Origin: Datisca glomerata
Lineage: Eukaryota > Streptophyta > Magnoliopsida > Cucurbitales > Datiscaceae
Assembly (NCBI GenBank): GCA_003255025.1
Contig: QANY01000291.1
Span: forward strand, 682,001-746,000
Reading direction: 5' to 3'
DNA length: 64,000 bases
In this document: in pieces, positions 22,046 through 33,360 of the stretch
Numbering within the stretch: position 1 is the first letter of the stretch
How the letters are laid out: each line of letters starts with the position of its first letter
Program-made: the position numbers and the translations under genes
The notes under the pieces: model-generated
Told to the model about the DNA's origin: nothing
Database searches by the model: none
Seen by the model: only the letters and a program-made list of their open reading frames with translations

Positions 22046-24637
22046 AGTCATACCCCGACCATTCGTAAATGGGTATTTTCATAAAACTAATTTAAAGATA
22101 AATGTGATCTTAAAATCTAATTTTTTATATGGATTGTTTGTAATTTTTGTAAAGCTATTTTAACTAGATGATATTATTTTAAAATTTTATTTCTTTAAAT
22201 TTTAAAAAGGGATATATTTGTATTTTCAAAACCCACTCACACCATAGGGTTATATGTATATAAGGCAAATCCTAGCCTTTTTGTTTGCATTGACAATATC
22301 CTTCTCTCTTTTTCAAGCACTCACTCACACCTATGCATGCCTTATAACAAAGACAACCCTAACCTAATTATATAAATTAATTCATAAACCCTCTATAGAA
22401 GATCACCTCTCTCCCTCAACCCCTAGCGAAAACCCTATGTTTTTCCTTTTAGTTTCTGGTAATCTTCTCCCTCTTTCTTTTCTCTATTTCTCTAACTTAA
22501 ATATTTTTCTAGTACTTGTTTTTCCAATTGTTTCTCATGCTGCCAATCTTCCTCCATCTTCTTCTCACTCTGTTTTTCCTTCTCTATAATTCTCTCTGCC
22601 TCCATTTGTTAAGCTGCCTCTTTCTTTTCTCTTCCTTTCTCTTTTTTATTCGTCTTCATCTTTCTTGTATCATTGGTAATTTATTATTCCTATTGATTTT
22701 CCTTCTCTATTTCCCATATGCTCTCTTCCTCTCTCTCATTCTCTTTACTCTGCTCTGTTATCTCCTTGTTTCCTTTTCCCTTTCTGTTTTGGTTACTCTG
22801 TCCCATGTTCTTTCTTCATTTCTCTGTTTTGGTTACGTAACTGGGTCTTGTGACTAAGTTGGTTCTAATCCATACCTGATTCGAACCAGTTCAGTTAAGT
22901 CTAACCAATCTGAATCAGTCCAATCAAACCGAACCGATTAATTTGACGAAGTTGGTTCAGTCAAACTAGTCCAAGCTGATTCAGACCATCCAAAAAAAAG
23001 ATGAGCCGATCTAAACTGTTTTGATCAGATTGCACCCAGACAATAACTGCTAATTTTTATTCGTATCAATTGAGCTAAGTGAATTTACATTGTAATGTGA
23101 CACACGTGTGATAAATATAAGATGTGTTATTCCCATCGGTTTTAATCTGTAAGCATGTTATGTTCATATATATGTTTTGTGTAAGTGAGTTTACATAGTG
23201 ATTTGGCTACGATGTTATAATTCTATTATATATTTATATTTATTATTTGTTAAAATGTTTTTCAATAATGTTTATATTCGTGAACATTTTGGTGTTTAAT
23301 TACTATTCAGTTGTTAATTTGATTATCTTGAGATAAATTTTTGGGTATGTTTGATTATACGTTTGTATGTTATCATGTTTGATTCTGTTACATGTATTAG
23401 TATGCATTATATGTTTACTTGTGAATCATATGAACAATTATTATCATGTGTTGGACTCTACAAGTTATGAAGTTAATTAAGACAAGTGATAATTAAGTGA
23501 CATATGAGCTTAAACACGACCCTTAATTAACAAGAAATCAGGGTTGTTCACATTTTGTTCTGTTATACGAATGGGGTGTCATTTGTTCATGCTTTCATCG
23601 CACATAGGGTGTCATCTGTTCATGTTTTGGTCATACATTAGGTGTCGTCTGTAAATATTTTTTCGTCACTCATAAGGTGCCATCTGTTCACATTTTCCGT
23701 CACCTATGAGTGCCACATTTTTTGTCGCTCAATGTGTGTCATCTGTTTCGTCGCCCAATGCGTGCCATATGTTCTGTCACCCAATGTGTGTCATTTATTT
23801 CGTCGCCAGATGCGTGTCATCTGTTTTGTCGCCCAATAAGTGTCATCTGTTTTGTCGCCCAACAAGTGTCATCTGTTTCATCGCCCAATTCGTCATGATA
23901 TGTTTCAGTTAACGTGTTATCAATTTTGATTAAATTTTTAACTAGGGGATATGTCAAGACAATATGTGATTAAGATTGTTATATGATTCTGTTTGAGATA
24001 CGTGTTACCTACGTGCTACGTTGAGCTATGACATGACCAAATACGTTGCTTTATTTCATTTATGATATATGTAAAGTTCAATCATGTTATGTCATGATTG
24101 CATTTATAATATGTGGATGCATGTTATTATGTGAGTTTACTTACTGAATATTCTAAAATACTCATCCTTTCACAGTTGTTTATGATGCAGATGGTGAGCA
24201 TAATGAGTGGGAAACTGTCATAACCAGCTGGCTCACAAGAATTTATGATTTCCAGTTTTATGATTTACTTCAAGACTTAGGAAATTATTTTTTGTTAAAC
24301 TCAGTTATTTAATTGGTTTATTTTATGTTATGTTTTTCTATGAATTATGATGGGTGAAAACTTCATGAATTATGAATTTCAAGATTTGACTTTATTTTAG
24401 AGTTTAATTCAGTTTTATCGAGGTTTTATTAATTATGCATTTAAGATACTTTATTGCATCCACTATTTAATGATACAAATTTCGATCATAGATAAGTTTA
24501 ATGCTTTTGCTATTTAAGGTCAATGTTTTCTATCATGGACAATTTTGGAATCTTCTCTAAATAAGGATTTTTGATTTGGAGATTCTGAAATTATGAAATT
24601 ACACGTATATTTAACCCCCGGGGATCAGGACGTTGCA
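22046..24637 (+). repeat. solo LTR, chromovirus-like gypsy
   Basis: A 2,592-bp block interrupts copy B of the MULE but not copy A. It starts agtcataccccgacc (a mutated TG start) and ends ggatcaggacgttgca. It is flanked by gtata (22,041-22,045) and atata (24,638-24,642), a 5-bp duplication with one change, as LTR elements produce. No internal retroviral genes are present, so it is a solo LTR left by recombination. A TATA-like tatgtatataagg at about 22,252 and a pyrimidine-rich transcribed-type region follow. The ends recall Del/Tekay-type LTRs. That family assignment is from memory. Confidence 0.7.
23573..23890. repeat. two-tier minisatellite (about 34 bp then 26 bp units)
   Basis: About eleven tandem units built on 'gtgtcatctgtttcgtcgcc'. 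The first four are 32-35 bp long (extra 'catgtttt.gtca' spacer) and the last seven are exactly 26 bp, with the clearest units at 23,735-23,890. The array lies inside the solo LTR. Because 26 is not a multiple of three, each frame gives a similar Cys-rich string that should not be read as protein. Confidence 0.85.
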
Positions 24638-24650
24638 ATATATCTCCTCG

Positions 24651-24863
24651 ATGATGATGGACAAATAGAATATGAAATCTCAAATGTCAAGTCTGAAACG
24701 GTGCAAACTCAGTGGTTCGGTTGGTGAAGATGATGAAAGCTCGACAATGAGGAAGAAAATGAAGTTGAATGGGTATTACCTTCTTAACATTCCAAGATGG
24801 GAATTGATGCATCATGGTGCACCGATATATCCTAAAAAACACAGTATGTGGTTTGGCATATGA
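24651..24863 (+). pseudogene. captured exon, ATX3/4/5-like N-terminus
   Basis: In copy B the reading is MMDK-stop-NMKSQMSSLKRCKL, then SGSVGEDDESSTMRKKMKLN and GYYLLN. In copy A (20,052 on) it is MMNKRNLKSQTPSLKRCKLG with a stop after SSTSRK. The shared ancestor resembles what I recall as the extreme N-terminus of plant ATX3/4/5-type H3K4 methyltransferases, which goes on with 'YPLNLLGEVAAG'. Here similarity fades right after NGYY.LN, and no PWWP, PHD or SET domain follows. So a 5' leader plus first exon seems to have been captured. No function is expected. The match is from memory. Confidence 0.5.
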
Positions 24864-25099
24864 GAAAATTAGGGGTTACAACTTAAATGACGTGGCGTAA
24901 TATTAATTACTACGTAATGCAACTAATACACGTAATTGCCAACCAAGTTAACAGACCGTGTGCTTCCATTAGCGAAATAGTGCAGAAATTCTAACGTTGA
25001 ACGCTAACTAAACTGTACGGTCTTCTTTGAGACTTTTTATAGTAGAGGGTTGAATTTTAAACTCACCCAACCTACATGAGGCAAAACTGTATTCTACCC

Positions 25100-25108
25100 T
25101 AAAATATA
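25100..25108. repeat. 9-bp target-site duplication, right
   Basis: taaaatata, identical to 21,281-21,289. The following 25,109-25,808 is AT-rich with no gene or repeat I can name. Confidence 0.75.
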
Positions 25109-25808
25109 ATACAATGCAATACACAAGTTTAAGTAAATTCATATACATTTCTAATTGACTTAATGAGGTGGTTGCGTTTAATTAAAACTTTACTATCATT
25201 TTTATATAAAATTATCTGACGTTAAAGAATTATAGTGAACTTAATATTTGTCAAAGTAATATATATTATTTTTCTTAATTTTTCTAATGAATTCATTGAA
25301 ATAACAAAAAATTATATGCGGTGTACGATAAATTTGCATGATAGGTCATTAATCATTATATAGAGACTAACAATATATAGCACTTAATGATGTTTAATTG
25401 ATGAATGAATTATACATTATTTCTTTAGTAAATTAATTTACTTATGAAGATAATTTTAAGATTCTATTTTCATTATTTTAATAAATCTAATATTGAGTTT
25501 AGTTGCTTGTCAATTTCTATTAACTCTCATTATGCCGCATTTCATTCAATATTTAATAATCTAAGATTGAAACTTTGGATCTATTAAAAATATAATAAAT
25601 TTTAATTATAATTAATGCATAGTTTAAGAAAATTAATTATTTCAACAAATAATTTGATGTATCAATTTACTAGCTACACAATAAATAATATATATTTTTT
25701 GTGAACTCAACGCCATTGAAAGCATTTTCAAAAGTTATTAAATAAAATTGGACTTTATGTGTATGAGATATGTATACATAAATTTTCTTTACAATATCAT
25801 CTTATGTA

Positions 25809-26380
25809 TCTTTAATATATTAAAAGTACAATGAGAATGAGAATTATTTTTAGACAACTTTGACCACTCATTATTTTATAATTTTCTAATCACCATTTGA
25901 GTTCATTAGTGGTGCATTATTATTAGTCAATTTTCTTTATTTATTTTTCTCATAATTTTTGTGTATATCTTTATGAGGTTTTTATTTTTTTTTTATTTTT
26001 CTTAATTTAGATTTTATTTTGTAGACTTGATAATATTTTAAGTTACTTCATTCGTTAATAACATATTACGAAAGTCCAATCATTTAAAAAAACAAAACAT
26101 TTTATTAGTTTATTTGTAACAAAAATATTAAAATAATACTCAAAATATGAAACTAAAAAATATATTATAGACATTGCACATACGTTTTTCTAACATAAAT
26201 AACTTATTTTGAGAAATTTTTGTGAGTAATATTTATAAAAATTAAAATATTATTTTCTAATTTTACTTACAAATTTTTTTTTAAAATTTTTTTATTTAAA
26301 TAGACAAATAATATATGAGAAACAATCAAAATATAAAAAAATGTACATATTACGTGCGCCGTATGTGTAACTTAACTAGT
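25809..26380 (+). mobile_element. non-autonomous Helitron, copy H1
   Basis: It starts TCTTTAATATATTAAAAGT after an A and ends ...AACTTAACTAGT, with the TC...CTAGT limits of Helitrons. Start, middle and end align with the 571-bp copy at 57,891-58,461 inside UBP intron 21 (shared 'atgagaatgagaat', 'agaaacaatcaaaata'). Lengths differ by one base. No Rep/helicase coding is present. Confidence 0.7.
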
Positions 26381-26389
26381 CATACTATA

Positions 26390-27397
26390 TCTAAAGGCTT
26401 GCATCTTTGAAAAGCTTTCATTGGACAAATTTGTCCAACTAAATTTTCATTATACCCATATTTACCCTCATGCAATTAATCTTTTGGTTTCAACATTTTT
26501 ACTAACATTTCATTAAACCCATTTTCATTGCAGTTACAAATATGATATTCATTGCGGTTACAAATATGATAAACCATATTTAATTAAATTAAAGCACAAT
26601 TAATCACAAGGATAAACATAACAAACTTTTTTTAGACAATGTCTTTCCATATTTCTTTATTTGTTTGGACAAATTTGTCCAACTAAAATTTCATTATACC
26701 CATATTACCCTCAAACGATTAATCTTTTAGTTTCAACATTTCTACTAACATTTCATTAACCCCTTTTCATTGCATTAAAAATAGATTATATTTTTTATTA
26801 ACTCATTTATAGTTTTACTAACTAACTATTTATTTATTAATAATTGATAGAATTTAATAATTTAGAATATATGTGTTATTCTGAATGTAAATGTATGTGT
26901 AGATGATTTTAGAATCTCTATACAAATGAACTTTTTTTAGTCAAGAATAATGAGTTAACATCTATCTGCCTGACTTCTTGTTTGATACATGATGATTCAT
27001 TTGAGTATTTGTTATGTTTCATCGATGTTAATTATATATTATATGTCAGAGTTCAATGTCCATTATACTTAGTAGAACAATTGGCAAAAAAATTTATATT
27101 CTCTTCTCAAGTAATTTTTTTCTCATTTATTTTCATTTCATACTATGATAAACATTGTTAGTATTGTGCATTCTTTAGTTCTAAAATTTCTTTGTAGATG
27201 ATTTATTATTTTTCAAACGATGCATGACTTATTTAATTCTCTTTTATCTGCAATTGGTTTAATTGCGTAGAGGAGAATATAGTATTTTATCATTAACATC
27301 TTACCTTTATTTTTCATTTACAATAATTTTCAAAGTTAGTATATTGTATTCAATGGTATCATTTTAATACGTGTGAAACACGTACTTTTCAACTAGT
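26390..27397 (+). mobile_element. non-autonomous Helitron-like element H3
   Basis: The right end is textbook: a perfect 7-bp stem with 3-nt loop (tacgtgtgaaacacgta, 27,368-27,384) eight bases before CTAGT at 27,393-27,397. The left limit at TC (26,390) directly after H1 is my best guess. Inside, a block starting ttggacaaatttgtccaact and running about 110 bp occurs twice (about 26,422 and 26,664). It has no coding capacity. Confidence 0.55.
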
Positions 27398-27399
27398 AT

Positions 27400-27905
27400 A
27401 TATAAAATTAGGTATAGACACATTCTGTAATGTTTTGAAATGTTGATTGTTGAGAGCGTGTCCATACCACATCTGCCACATCCTTTATTAAATATGAAAA
27501 TGATTCCTTAATTATGTTTACGGTAGGATTCCCATGATTTAGTAAATGGTTGGAATTGATATTTGGGTTTCCATTAGCCTTTTTGAAATTCAACCATCCA
27601 GCCTTGATCAATACATGTACTCTACATTTTAATGCCATACAATTCTCAGTCGAATGTCTCACTACCCCAACATGATAATCACATCGAGTAAAGTAAGATC
27701 ATACCACCTTGGGTATGGTGGCTGGATAGATTCATGAGGAATTGATCCCAATTGATTATTCTGTATCAATTGTGGTAAAAGTTTCGTATATGACGTGGGG
27801 ATCGGATCATATTGGGCAAAACGTTGATTATTTCTATTTTCCATCAGAGGCTGATCAGCCTGACGAACATTTTACTAGCGAGTCGGTGGTATGAAACTGG
27901 TTCTT
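27400..27905 (-). pseudogene. Tat-type gypsy gag fragment, inverted
   Basis: Minus-strand frames give YTKLLPQLIQNNQLGSIPHE, then QPPYPRWYDLT, and after a frame change RHSTENCMALKCRVHVLIKA. The same family appears on the plus strand at 34,957-35,157 (YTELLPQLIRNNQLVSISYE, HAGTVGHSTENCTTLKSRVQ). It is the gag C-terminal region with the CxxHxGxxGHxxxxC knuckle. The fragment begins two bases after the Helitron H3 end and is isolated from any other gypsy part. Confidence 0.75.
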
Positions 27906-30449
27906 AGGTTAGCTTAATAACATATTTCATCTTTTTATAACATTAAAATTTAATGTGTAAACTAAACTGAAATAAAATTATAAATATAAATAATACTAAA
28001 TCATATATTAAAAGATTAAAATAGTTGATTGTGTAAAGATTAAATTAATTGACAAAAAAGAGACTAAACATAACACATGTTGGTGAAAAATACTAAATAG
28101 ATTATTAGTCGTGATAAATTATTAAAACAAATCACATGCCTAATTATTATGTTAATTAACTTATATTATAATACAACAGACATATCTTACTGTTCCTAAC
28201 TCCAATATTTTTGAAAATAAAGACATACTAATTATTAAGCTTAAGTATGTTATTTAAAGAACCATTAAGTTTGATGTTGATGACAATTCATAGTTGGAAG
28301 AAGAAAATACTTTCTATCATGAAAAATTAAATATTTATGTTGTAATTCAATATTTTAATCATAGGTTCTCCAATCACATCGAGAAAGTGTAACTTTTACA
28401 ACAAAAAGCAAACCGGAAATTTAAATTAAGAAAAAACAGTTTGAAAAAGAAGAGGAAAAGACTAATTATGAAAGTAAAAATGATACATGTAAATTTCGAT
28501 AAAATAAAAATAAAAATGACTCAGTTCGTTATAATTAAAAAAAATATGACATTTCCTGTAAAAAGTTGTAACATTTACCATAAAAACAAAATCGAAAGTT
28601 AAATTGCACATTTAATATCATCGGAATGTTATTATATCTATATGGATTAGTTACACAGATAATAAGCAATCACTAATCTTATAAGTCTCTTCTATTTGTT
28701 AGCCTCGTTATTTTATGTTTCTTGGCTTTCTCTTCATAATCTTTGTAGATACCTTATTTTACCTGATTTAATATTTTAAAATACATATTATAATTTTTAG
28801 TCAATATACTAGTTTAAGACTATGTATTTGATTTGAAAAATAGTCATTGAACTAAAAGTGATAAAAAATGGCCCAATGACTAAACAAATAAAAAATGAGC
28901 AAAATGACTAAAAGCAAAAAGAGAAACCATAAGTTCGCCTATAGATAGAGAGCATGTCTTCACTTGAGAATATGTCATTTTCTAGAGAGGAGAGAATATA
29001 TTTTTAGAGAGAGTGTGTGTGAGAAATAAGAGAGATTTTTCAAGATGGTGAGGAAGTGAGTTTACATTTCTATTAATTTTCTCTCATTATTTTTCTTAAG
29101 TCAGTTTAAATTTCTTGCATATTAGCTAACAATATATATTTTTCATTATTCTACATCATCTTTCATCCATACTCGTATAATGTATACTCTATGTTTCATT
29201 TTCCACATATAAGTGTTTGTTCATATTTTACTATTAATCTTGAGTTTTATTTTTATACATTGATGATTTTCTTACAATTTTGATAATGAGGTATCTTTAG
29301 CATTAACTCAATCAATTAGGATAATGATAAATCCTTTGAGGGGTACAAATTAACTCAATGTGAATCAACTCTTTAATGTGTTGAAATTATACATTTGTTG
29401 TAAAAATCTCCTATGATAATTTTTCATACATAAAAATACATAAAATAGAGAGTTAAACATCTATATAAGGATTATGCAAATATTTAAGTTTTGAAATTTT
29501 TTAATGTTCTCAAGCCTTTTCTTTTTTAGATCTTGTTATTATTTTAGTGACACTTGTTTGAACTAATTACCATACATGATCATTCTTTTGTTATTTGATT
29601 AGCAATAAAGGAAGAAATAAAATAATAATAATTAATGAATTAAGTAGTCTAAAATAAAAAAAAAGTATATTTATAACCAAAAAAATATTTATACTATGAG
29701 ATTTCTAATATTAATTTGTTTATAATATTATATTTTATATTAAAAAATAAAAAATTAATTAATTTATAGTATTACAATTACATTATATAAAAAAATAAGA
29801 AATTATAAAAAAAGTAAGTTAGAGGGTGAAACTCACCCTATGTAAACAGACATAGGATGATTCAACCTATGTCCCCCTCCCCACTCTTTTCATTTTTTTG
29901 TCTTATTTAGTTTTTTTTTAAAATACATTTTAATGTTTGTTCAATTCACACATTATTCTTATTTTATTTTACACATTTTCTTCAAATTTATCATCATACA
30001 TTTTTTGTCATTTTTAACTTTTCTTTATTTATTATTTTTCTTATTTATAGTTGTTGTTTCTTCTTATTTCTATTTTATTTATGCATCATTGTCATGTTGT
30101 TATATTTATAATGTGACTCTTTTTTTATTTTATTATCATTAGAGATAATATTTATGTATGTGTAAATTATAATCTTAAATTTTGTTAATTTAGTTATTTA
30201 GTCTTCACTAAAAATCCTATGACAGACTTTGAGTCTTTTGTGATAACAAATTTCTCGAACTACGGAAGTGAGAAGTTATTTTTAGGATATCGAGAAAAAC
30301 TCCAATAATGTTTTGGCTTTCAAAAAAATAATAACAATATAAAAGGAACTTTTTTTCAATGGCACCCATTAAAAGTAATTTATTTTGTTTCATTTTATAA
30401 TACAAGACATACCTAATGAGACATTTAAAATTGAATTTATTAACATTAT
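27906..30449. other. AT-rich region, no gene
   Basis: No coding signal. The 5' part of the gypsy LTR that ends at 30,686 probably starts somewhere here, but I found no second LTR to fix its start. A cluster of three overlapping short hairpins lies at 29,823-29,873. An open frame at 29,933-30,142 is a poly-pyrimidine artefact. Confidence 0.5.
29823..29873. repeat. cluster of overlapping short inverted repeats
   Basis: Three stems within 51 bp: agggtga/tcaccct (29,823-29,839), cctatgt/acatagg (29,837-29,856) and gacatagg/cctatgtc (29,849-29,873). The second and third share an arm, so only one can form at a time. Function unknown. Confidence 0.6.
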
Positions 30450-30688
30450 TTTAAAAATATAATTTGGATAACATTTGATTAAATTTTATAATGGGTGTTG
30501 TGGGGGTGCTAATTACCTTCCCCACGCACAAATGACTCCCGAACCCATTTTGAGTTTTCGTAGACCAAAATTTTATTTTAAAATTGGATGACCAATCGCA
30601 CCCTAAAATGTTGGTGACGAATCCAAAAATATTTCCATGTCTTATTTTTTCAATGGCCACTCTGCGTCGCATGTACACTGCGACAGCT

Positions 30689-30705
30689 TGGCGACTCCAC
30701 TGGGG
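30689..30705 (+). other. gypsy primer-binding site (tRNA-Arg type)
   Basis: TGGCGACTCCACTGGGG follows three bases after the LTR end ...TGCGACA. Tat/Ogre elements typically carry TGGCGACTCnnCTGGGG, complementary to tRNA-Arg. Confidence 0.75.
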
Positions 30706-31232
30706 CCGTAATCAGTCTAACCATGATTAGATCGATAGAAAGTCAAGCCCAAATTTTATCACACGCTATATTTTTGGGTGGTTATTTGTTTATTTATTTG
30801 ATTCTATGTTTTTCTTATTCATGCTTGTAGTTATATATTTTGTTATTTTTTTATATAATTTCTAATTTCATGCACATGCACTATTAGGATTATCGAGAAT
30901 GCGTAGTGGAATACTTTCATGGAATTGCGATTTCCGTGCAGACTTATGAAAGTTCTCACTCAGACCGACTCTTTCGGGATACCGTTTAAGGGCCCCTATG
31001 ACTTGGTGTTTAGAGCTCATCTCATGACCAATGTTTGATAGAAATAGAGGTTCTACTTGAATATGGTATCATGATTAACTTTGTTCATGTATATATGTCT
31101 TACACTACTTAAACATTTATTTTCTTCTCCATTATTTTACTTATAACTTCATCTTTCTTTTTTACATACATGCATCAAGCTAGGTAACAGAGATTGTAAA
31201 CAAGTATTCAATTCATTCATATTTTAGATACC

Positions 31233-32368
31233 ATGACTTCCACTCCGAATGTGATAGAATATCAAGTTATAGTAGCCCAATGGTCAGAGGAAACGCATAA
31301 ACAAAAAGGAGATTGTCTGAATAAGGAGGATGTTGTTCTTCTACCATCAATCACTAAGATAAAGTTCTCACACACTAACTCTGAGAGATTGAAAAAGATA
31401 TGGGAGGATTTTTCACCAGAGCAAAAAAAATCTGTTTGCTGGCAGATATGGTCACATCTCTTATCTTCTATAAATTGCAGCCAACGCTCCCATTCTTGAG
31501 GCGTTAATGCATTTTTGGGACCCTCTGTATAGATGTCTCACCTTTGGAACAATTGATCTTGCTCCTACAGTTGAAGAATATCAAGCCCTAGTGAATGTCC
31601 CGCTGTAAAACACATACAAAGTTTACAACTACGACAAAAAGCTCACAAAGAGCTTTGTCTAAGCTCTTGGGTACTGTCCATGCACTGAGATTGAGAAAAG
31701 GCTGAAAATTAAAGGGGGGAATGAGTGTGTGTCGCTGAATTACCTCCTAGATCTCACCAAAAATTTCTCGAAGGATGATAAAGGCATGTCTCTTTATGCT
31801 CTGTGTAGTTATGGTACTGTGTTGTTTCCAAAGATTTGAGGTTATGGGGATGATAAAGTGATAAAAATATTCCTTCAAGTCGAACATGGTGTTAACCATG
31901 TTATCTCAATTGTCACTGAGATTATCCGTTCTTTAAATCACATCCAAGTGTTTGGAAAAGGGGAAGTTCATCGACTTTTAATCTCTTTTGTGTATTTGGA
32001 TTATTAGTCATCTAAGATGTCCACTAGATTTTAAATGTCTTCAAGTAAAGTTTTCAAGTCCATGGATGAAGACGAGAATTCCCATTGTAGAATTCAGAAT
32101 TGCCAAATGGAATCCGCAGTTTCCCATAAAAAGGACGTGGCTCTCACACCTATCAAAGTTGAAAGTTGAAGATGTTATCTGGAAATGCTACAGGATGCCG
32201 TTGACATCGATTATCTACAGATGTGGCAACTTTCAATGGGTCCTGCTTCTAGGACCATGGGGTTGTACTAGTTATGCTCCGCTAATGGTGCTCCGTCAAT
32301 TATACATGAGACAGTTTGTCCCTCCCACGCACGCATTGAAGGATATAGAAATCAGTTATGATTATTAA
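31233..32368 (+). pseudogene. gypsy N-terminal gag-region domain
   Basis: ATG at 31,233 opens a frame with RLKKIWEDFSPEQKKSVCWQ. Across stops it continues with ILEALMHFWDPLYRCLTFG, DLAPTVEEYQALVNVPL and, at 32,200-32,300, CGNFQWVLLLGPWGCTSYAP and LMVLRQLYMRQFVPPTH. This 'HFWDPxYRCFTF...DLxPTxEEY' protein is the usual N-terminal part of gag in plant Tat-type elements (the family annotated as DUF7745, from memory). Its role is not established. Confidence 0.7.
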
Positions 32369-32399
32369 GATATTGACAAAAACTACAGTAGTTCATTGG

Positions 32400-33360
32400 A
32401 GCATGGAAAATAACGAGAATGATGCAAAATGAGAAGAATCACATGAACTACACAAAAGAGTATGAGTCGTGACTTGAGAGTAAAAGCAAAGTAATTATTG
32501 CCTTACCAATTGAGGATTTAAAATCATCCAAATCACCAGAAGTTCATCAAGAGATTGTTAAAAAAGAGGAGCGAAATGAGTTATATAAGGAGAGTCAAAA
32601 GAATCTAGCCCTATTGGAAGAAAACATACGACTAACATTTGAGGCGAATTTATCTGATAAACACATGATCGAAGCTGAAAAACAATTCAGAGATTTGAGA
32701 AATAAGGTTGAAGATCGAGAATATGGGAATCGGAAAAACTTAGAGTTGGGATCTGACACTCGCCAACTGAACAATAAAATTAGAAAGATGGCAGAGGACA
32801 ATGAGAATTTGCGAGGGGTAATCTACGAACAAGAGGGTCAAATCATGAAGTTGGAAAGGAAAAATCAACTTGTACAAGAGATTTTAGAAGAGGTGAAGGG
32901 GACTTTGATAAGAAAAACGCGTATATCATTGAGTTAGAAGAACAATATGATACATTACGACGAATCGTTGATAATTTACAAGTCGATTTAGAGAATCAGA
33001 AAGTTAGGAAGACCGAGTCAATAAATGATTGTGAAGAACTATTGAAAGTCATCATAAGCCTTGAGCACTAAGTTAGAGCTTATCAGAACGTTGCAGAGGA
33101 ATTGGCAAGAAACAACGATGGTAATATCGATGCACTGAGATATGATTACTAATTGTTGCAATAAGAGTATGACTTGACTCGACAATAATTTGAGCAGGTT
33201 TTGGAGTGGCTGAAAGGCATGGCTGTGAGAACGAGCAGTTTAGCAGAAGAAGCATCACTTTTGAAGAGTAGTGTTTTGCCCATCCATCCTAATGGGGAGA
33301 ACTTGTCTAATTTTTTGGAAGAAATCAACCGAGATTTGTGTCATTTTGGGCGTTTTGTAT
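32400..33360 (+). pseudogene. coiled-coil segment of gypsy gag region
   Basis: The frame 32,614-32,937 is rich in Lys and Glu heptads (for example MAEDNENLRGVIYEQEGQIM and LERKNQLVQEILEEV). After a frameshift it is followed by further coiled-coil and then FLEEINRDLCHFG near 33,340, ending with a stop. It links the N-terminal domain and gag. In related elements this linker likely mediates self-association. That is inference. Confidence 0.6.

Larger units (their letters stand above)
21290..25099 (+). mobile_element. gene-capturing MULE (Pack-MULE-like), copy B
   Basis: The ends form long terminal inverted repeats: the left starts ggtaaaatacacttttacc at 21,290, and the reverse complement of the right end reads gggtagaatacagttttgcc. 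They remain alignable for about 200 bp, including 'cacggtc.gttaac'. The element is flanked by a perfect 9-bp duplication, taaaatata, at 21,281-21,289 and 25,100-25,108, the size Mutator elements make. After removing the 2.6-kb solo LTR the native element is about 1.2 kb with no transposase, so it is non-autonomous. Its inside contains a captured gene-like exon. Confidence 0.8.

Noticed and set aside
22516..22857. 113-codon open frame rich in Leu, Phe and Ser
   Set aside because: It is the translation of a CT-rich stretch inside the solo LTR. There is no domain, and composition explains the lack of stops.
23642..23912. Three overlapping Cys-rich open frames with repeating CHLFCRP-type units
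   Set aside because: They arise from a 26-bp minisatellite, whose unit is not a multiple of three, so every frame shows the same pattern. This is not a peptide repeat protein.
29933..30142. 69-codon Phe/Tyr-rich open frame
   Set aside because: T-rich low-complexity DNA, probably in an LTR. No motif.
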